A stretch of DNA of 64,000 bases, taken from positions 1 to 64,000 of the forward strand of contig JANTQF010000009.1 of assembly GCA_032988165.1 (NCBI GenBank). The letters are read 5' to 3'. This stretch comes from Emmonsiellopsis sp. PD_33 (lineage: Eukaryota; Ascomycota; Eurotiomycetes; Onygenales; Ajellomycetaceae). The position numbers and the translations under genes were made by a program. Numbering within the stretch: position 1 is the stretch's first letter; each line of letters starts with the position of its first letter. Under the pieces are notes generated by a model. That model did no database searches. It worked only from the letters and a program-made list of their open reading frames with translations, and was not told where the DNA came from. Below are positions 59,412-64,000 of the stretch, piece after piece.

Positions 59412-59600
59412 TGCTAAGGAAAGGAGGGAGACGACCGATCGGCCATCGTAATGCACCTATTCTCGCTCCTAGGTATTTTGTTTTGCGTTTCCTCCCTCTC
59501 TGGAATACTTTCTCGGGGGATTTTGGGGGGGATCGAGGAGGAAGGTGGGCGGGGCGGAGGCGAGTGGAGGATGTTGGCTGTACGCCTCTGGCCTCCTGAT
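59412..59600. promoter_or_regulatory. Short upstream region of the membrane protein gene
   Basis: About 190 bases separate this gene's start from the retroelement. CpG is frequent up to 59584 and absent beyond, which marks the boundary closely. Confidence 0.5.
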
Positions 59601-62600
59601 CAGGCATAGTGTGCTTACATGATCACATGGTAGATAGATTCCTCACTAGCATAGCAATATGAGAGATCTTCAACCTTCCCACAGGTTATAGCCCAGATAG
59701 TACATTTTTTATTAAAAACCACTGCAATTAAGACTGGAAGGTTCACCCAACTCAAATATCTCATCAGATCTATAGTGTGATATTTAATTATCCAGAATTT
59801 ACACATCTTTTGCATTTTTCACACTTATTTTACAATTTCTTATGATGTGAAAATTTTTTTCAGACTGCACAAACAATTTTTCAGACATCTTACAGGCACA
59901 TTATCAGTGGATTTTTCAGACTATGATCATCTCAGCAATGTATAGGATGCCTGGCAACATGCCTGATACCCCTCAATCAGCAGATACCTCTAGTACTTAT
60001 CACATTATTTCAGCTTACTCTCTGATGAGCTATAGGGCCACTGAGCCCAACAGCCAGGCCACAGAGCCTGCATATTCAAACATGCAGGCCTCAGAGCCTA
60101 CCTACCCTAGTCCTATAGGAACTATAGATAGTGACATAGATTACATGCAGCTACTAAATAGATTATATGATATGCCTGTAGACTCAAACACCTCAGTCAC
60201 TATAATACAGGGTGTCCTCATGAAGATGATAACTCATCTCTTTACCTCTATCAAAGTCATACAGGTGATCCTCCTGCAGCCTGCTGTCCTACATAATACT
60301 ATCAGAGAGGAATTACATGAGTATCAGAAGGAAGTTCAACAGGTGATTAAGATTAAAGACATCATCACTTTTGATAATATAAACTATAAATCCTAATGCA
60401 CTAAGATTCTTATGAATATTAAAGTTATCAGCATAACTAACATTCTATTAAAAAATCAAGATGAGAGCCCCTCTAAGCAGACTCATAAACAGGCTAAATA
60501 GTCTGTATAATTAAAGATGCTATATCACCAGATTCTTATGAGTCTGCAAGGTAATATTCAGGCTGTACTTAGCACTCTAGAACTAGACAACACTACAGCT
60601 TTATAAGAGAAAATTAACATAAAATACACTGTCTCTCTAGTAGAGGAGCACATACTTATTGTCAAGAAATTAATGACTCTTCAAGTTAAGAACACTAATT
60701 ATATGTCCTATTAGTAGTATTTTCACTATCTCATTACTTGTCATAGGGAGCTCTCAGTCAGATCAGAGGACATTTACCATGACATGTTTCTATTAGAACT
60801 TAAAGATTTTCAGAAGCAATTTATAAAGACTCAACTTGACAAGTTCTTTTCTATAGGCTAGGGATAGATTGCAAATATTAATATTAACAACCTTATGAAG
60901 TAGTTGATAAATCATTGTGATAAGAAATCAACTAACTCTCTCTCAAAGAATCCTACTGCAAATTCTACAAACACCTCACCAAATTCAAATTCAAATTCAA
61001 ATATGAATATTACTGGCTCAAAGAGCTCAAAGAGGAAATACTGCAGTTATTATAAGATCTCTAGATATAAGAACAAGTAGTGCTGATAGTTACATCTTAA
61101 GCAACAGCTAAAACAGCTAAACTCAGACAACTTAAATAAATTGGGTGATTCAGATAAGAATAAGGGTAATAGATCTAATAATCTCAAGAAGAGTAAGAGT
61201 AATAAAGATCTTATGTCACATTAATCTTCTATAAACATTGTGATAGTTCAGGGTGAAGCCTTTTCAGCTACACTAGGTGATTCCTCAAGACCATGATATT
61301 TAAATACATGTACTAGCTTTAATATGACTGATGAATGTCATTCAATGCTCAGCTATCAGCTATATAAAGGTAACCTCAGTGTTAATATTATAATAAGCAA
61401 TGAGATAAAGATAGAAGGAATCAGCAATATAATTCTTAAGATTGAGGATGATAACATTCTACTATATGATATTTACTACCTTCCAGATTTAACAGTTAAC
61501 TTACTGTCATACACACAGTTGAAGGATCAGGGTTATAAATTTACCCTATCCAACTCTATACTATCTTATTTTATCTGTAGGGCCCTAAATAGTGTTACAT
61601 TCAACACTGTATGGACCAGTAAAGGTGATGTATATAAGATTATAGAATAGAAGTCTGAAATTAATGTTAATCATATTAGTAGAGTAGTTAATTATATCAT
61701 AAAATCATACAAGTATGAATCTCCTAATTCAGACTGAAAAATCAGCCTCACAGCTGCAGCTATTACTACTATATCTTCAACCCTAACATCAGAGCTACCT
61801 TCAGTCAGCAAAACACTCATGGAATAGCATAGAGACCTCAGGCACATCCACACAGGCACTATTATCACAATGTCTAAGAATCCTCATGTAGGCATCAAAA
61901 TAATCAACTCAAAATCTAAGTTTTATTATAAGAACTACATTAAGACTAGCATGACTCAGTATTTCTCTAAGACCCCCATGCCTCAATCAGTTCATTCAAT
62001 TAAGAAGATTCACATTGATCTCACAGGGGGAGGTAAAACATTGAATGATTTATCTGACTACTCCCTGGAATTCCAACAGGGGATAAAATATTACATACTC
62101 ATAATGTGCAATGTGACATATTATAGATGGATATATTTCCTCAAGATAAAGAATGAGGCAGTTGATACTTTTAACTACTAACTCAAATTTATATGGAATA
62201 TGGGGTTTATAGCCCCTGCATTTCTACATATAGATATAGACAGTGTTTTTCAGTCCAGCAAAATGATCAATCTGATGACCCAATGGAGGATCAAATGAGA
62301 ACCAACTACACTATAATTACCACATCAGGATGGAGTCTCTAAGCACAGTATTCATACAGTGATAGGATATATGAGAGCAATTCTCAATCAGAGTAAATTA
62401 TCTAAGAAGTTCTGGGTAGATATTCTATACATAGTTATAGATATTACAAATAATACCCCAACATCTACAGTCCTATATAACAAAAAGTTCTGGCTGCAGA
62501 CAGCAGATTTAGTTACCCCTAGCTCTCATATAATCCCAGTATGTACTCTATTTAATACATCACTCTAGATGAAACATTTTCATCATATTGGAGCACCTAC

Positions 62601-64000
62601 ATATACTCACCTGCATGGTTCACAGAAGCCAGCAGATAAACTATCTCCTCACATAAGACTATATAAATTAATTGGATTCATTGAGACCTCAATTTTTCAG
62701 CTCTAGGATCCTGAAGAAGATAAGATAATCTCCTCATCAGATATTAGATTCAGTGAGGATGGCATGAAAGATTCTAAACATAGAGTCTACTTCCTACAGG
62801 ATCTACTCAACCCCAAGGCTCCCATCAGACCAACAGACAAACTAATTCATATGAAGAATGACATAGAGGCCCCTGTTAGCAGTCTAAATGACTTATGAAT
62901 ATAACCCATGAAGTCTTATATAACCTATGTTCCCTCATCTAATATAGATGGTCTACCCAAATCATTTAAAGACACTATATTAAGGCCAGGGGGGGTGAGT
63001 AAGTATTGGTAAAAATCAATGCAGTATGAAATCACTAACCTGCAACACCAAAAAACATAGCATCTTATCTTCTGATCCAATGTGCCAGTTAGGGAATCAG
63101 TGGCCCCAGACCACTGAGTATTTATTAAAAAAGACTGACCTCAAGATCCAAACACAGATCCAGACAGAATCTTATAAAAATCTCATTAGGTAATTTACAG
63201 TAACTAGCTCAAAAAGGGTAGTAAAGAGGAAACCTACACACCTATTATAATTAACATCACAAATCATATATTATTCATAGTCACTGCAAAGCTTGAATAA
63301 ACACTACAGCAGGCAAACATCATACTGACCTACCTACACAGTCACTTAGACAAGGAAATCTATATGAGGCAACCCACCAGATTTAAAGATGGCACTCTAA
63401 ATATACTTATCTGCATCATAGGAGGAAGTCTTTACAGCCTGAATCCAGCCACAAAGATTTAGTACAATTTTTTAACAGCCTATCTCATTAAATTAGGATT
63501 CACAGCAAGTTCATACAATTCTGCCCTCTAGTATCATAAGGAAATACCACATCTCTATATAATCATCTACATCAACAATTTGAATATAGTCTCTGAGATT
63601 CCAGAGAAAGCCAACTAGTTGGTGAAAGCTCTCAGTGAGAAGCTAGAGGTCAAGAATTTGCACAAACCACAAAAATATTTAGACATGAAAGTTGACTGCT
63701 TACCTGAGAGGATTAAGTTGACTCATCAACACTATATTAAGCAATTAGTAGAGGATTTCTATATGAATGATATCATTACAGTTCATATGCTCATGAAGGA
63801 AGCTTTTCACATTAATGATTCTCCTATTTCTGAGAGCAAAGCAGGCTTCACAAAGTAGCATTATCAATAGGGTGTAGGGTGTATTTAATATCTTGCAGTC
63901 AAAACTCAGCCTAATATCACATGCATAGCCTCACTACTCAGGCAGTGCAGCTCCAACCTAACCCTAAAATCATGGAAGGCATTATTACACATCATCTGAT
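59600..64000 (+). mobile_element. Degenerate Ty1/copia LTR retrotransposon, right end outside the window
   Basis: Order of parts on the + strand: a probable LTR/leader (about 59600-59920), a gag-like frame (59923-60396, then broken), a zinc-knuckle relic (near 61040-61105), a protease-like segment (TSFNMTDECHSML onward, 61315-61650), integrase (KIHIDLTGGG, 61990-62060, and LNQSKLSKKFWVDILY, near 62380), and reverse transcriptase to RNase H linker (ILFIVTAKLE, DKEIYMRQPT, SLYSLN, YINNLNIV, KLEVKNLHKPQKYL; 62930-63870). Integrase before reverse transcriptase is the copia order. In-frame stops, largely at positions where the family has Trp or Gln, occur throughout, and the catalytic YVDD reads YINN. 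By reading every line I find no CpG between 59585 and 64000. The element is dead. Exact LTR ends cannot be set because the second LTR is outside. Confidence 0.88.

Noticed and set aside
59892..59911. A primer binding site just after a 5' LTR
   Set aside because: The segment TTATCAGTGG follows a possible LTR end, but without the second LTR and with heavy mutation I cannot confirm it.
60397..63540. TAG as a sense codon (recoding) in the retroelement
   Set aside because: Stops include TAA and TGA as well, and nuclear genes in the window use all three stops normally; mutational decay explains them.

Overview
This window is nuclear DNA of a filamentous ascomycete. It has compact genes with short introns (about 58-142 bases, GT-AG, often with a CTAAC-type branch site), alternating strands, and fungal-specific families: Zn2Cys6 regulator, SPX-ankyrin-GDPD protein, UCS myosin chaperone, Pth11-like rhodopsin-domain membrane protein and Pps1-type phosphatase. 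The Ty1/copia relic at the right edge lacks CpG altogether. That pattern is known from repeats of Onygenales such as Coccidioides, so I favour Eurotiomycetes, perhaps Onygenales, but I cannot name the species.

Layout. 0.6-36.7 kb is a housekeeping stretch: Arp3 (-), taspase-like threonine aspartase (+), TFIIH subunit Tfb4 (-), UCS chaperone She4/Cro1-like (+), Gde1-like glycerophosphodiesterase (+), a 3.2-kb gene-poor gap ending in a small cysteine-rich secreted peptide gene (+), PRMT5/Skb1 (-), Prp43 helicase (+), an unrecognised probable mitochondrial protein (-), a secreted Ssp120-like EF-hand protein (+), tRNA wybutosine enzyme Trm12/TYW2 (-) and an FHS-type MFS transporter (-). 36.7-49 kb looks accessory: a 3.3-kb gap, a Zn2Cys6 regulator (+), two tandem paralogous secreted proteins (-) with a frameshifted scrap of a third copy, and an intronless GC-rich Gfo/Idh/MocA oxidoreductase (+). 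49.5-59.4 kb holds MLH1 (+), a Pps1-like dual-specificity phosphatase (-) and a rhodopsin-domain membrane protein (-). From about 59.6 kb to the end is a dead copia retrotransposon.

How the genes relate. Most neighbours are functionally unrelated, as is usual in fungi. PRMT5/Prp43 and the mitochondrial/EF-hand pair share divergent promoters. The regulator, the secreted paralogs and the oxidoreductase are adjacent and could be one accessory unit, but nothing in the sequence proves this.

Most noteworthy: (1) a two-exon gene at 20718-21051 whose 90-residue product carries the cysteine spacing of CS-alpha-beta defensins plus one extra cysteine pair; (2) a 4-base microexon in the Gde1-like gene that is needed to rebuild the conserved GDPD motif; (3) the tandem secreted family with its relic; (4) a retroelement with no CpG in about 4.4 kb, whose YVDD catalytic codons show three CpG-to-CpA changes side by side.
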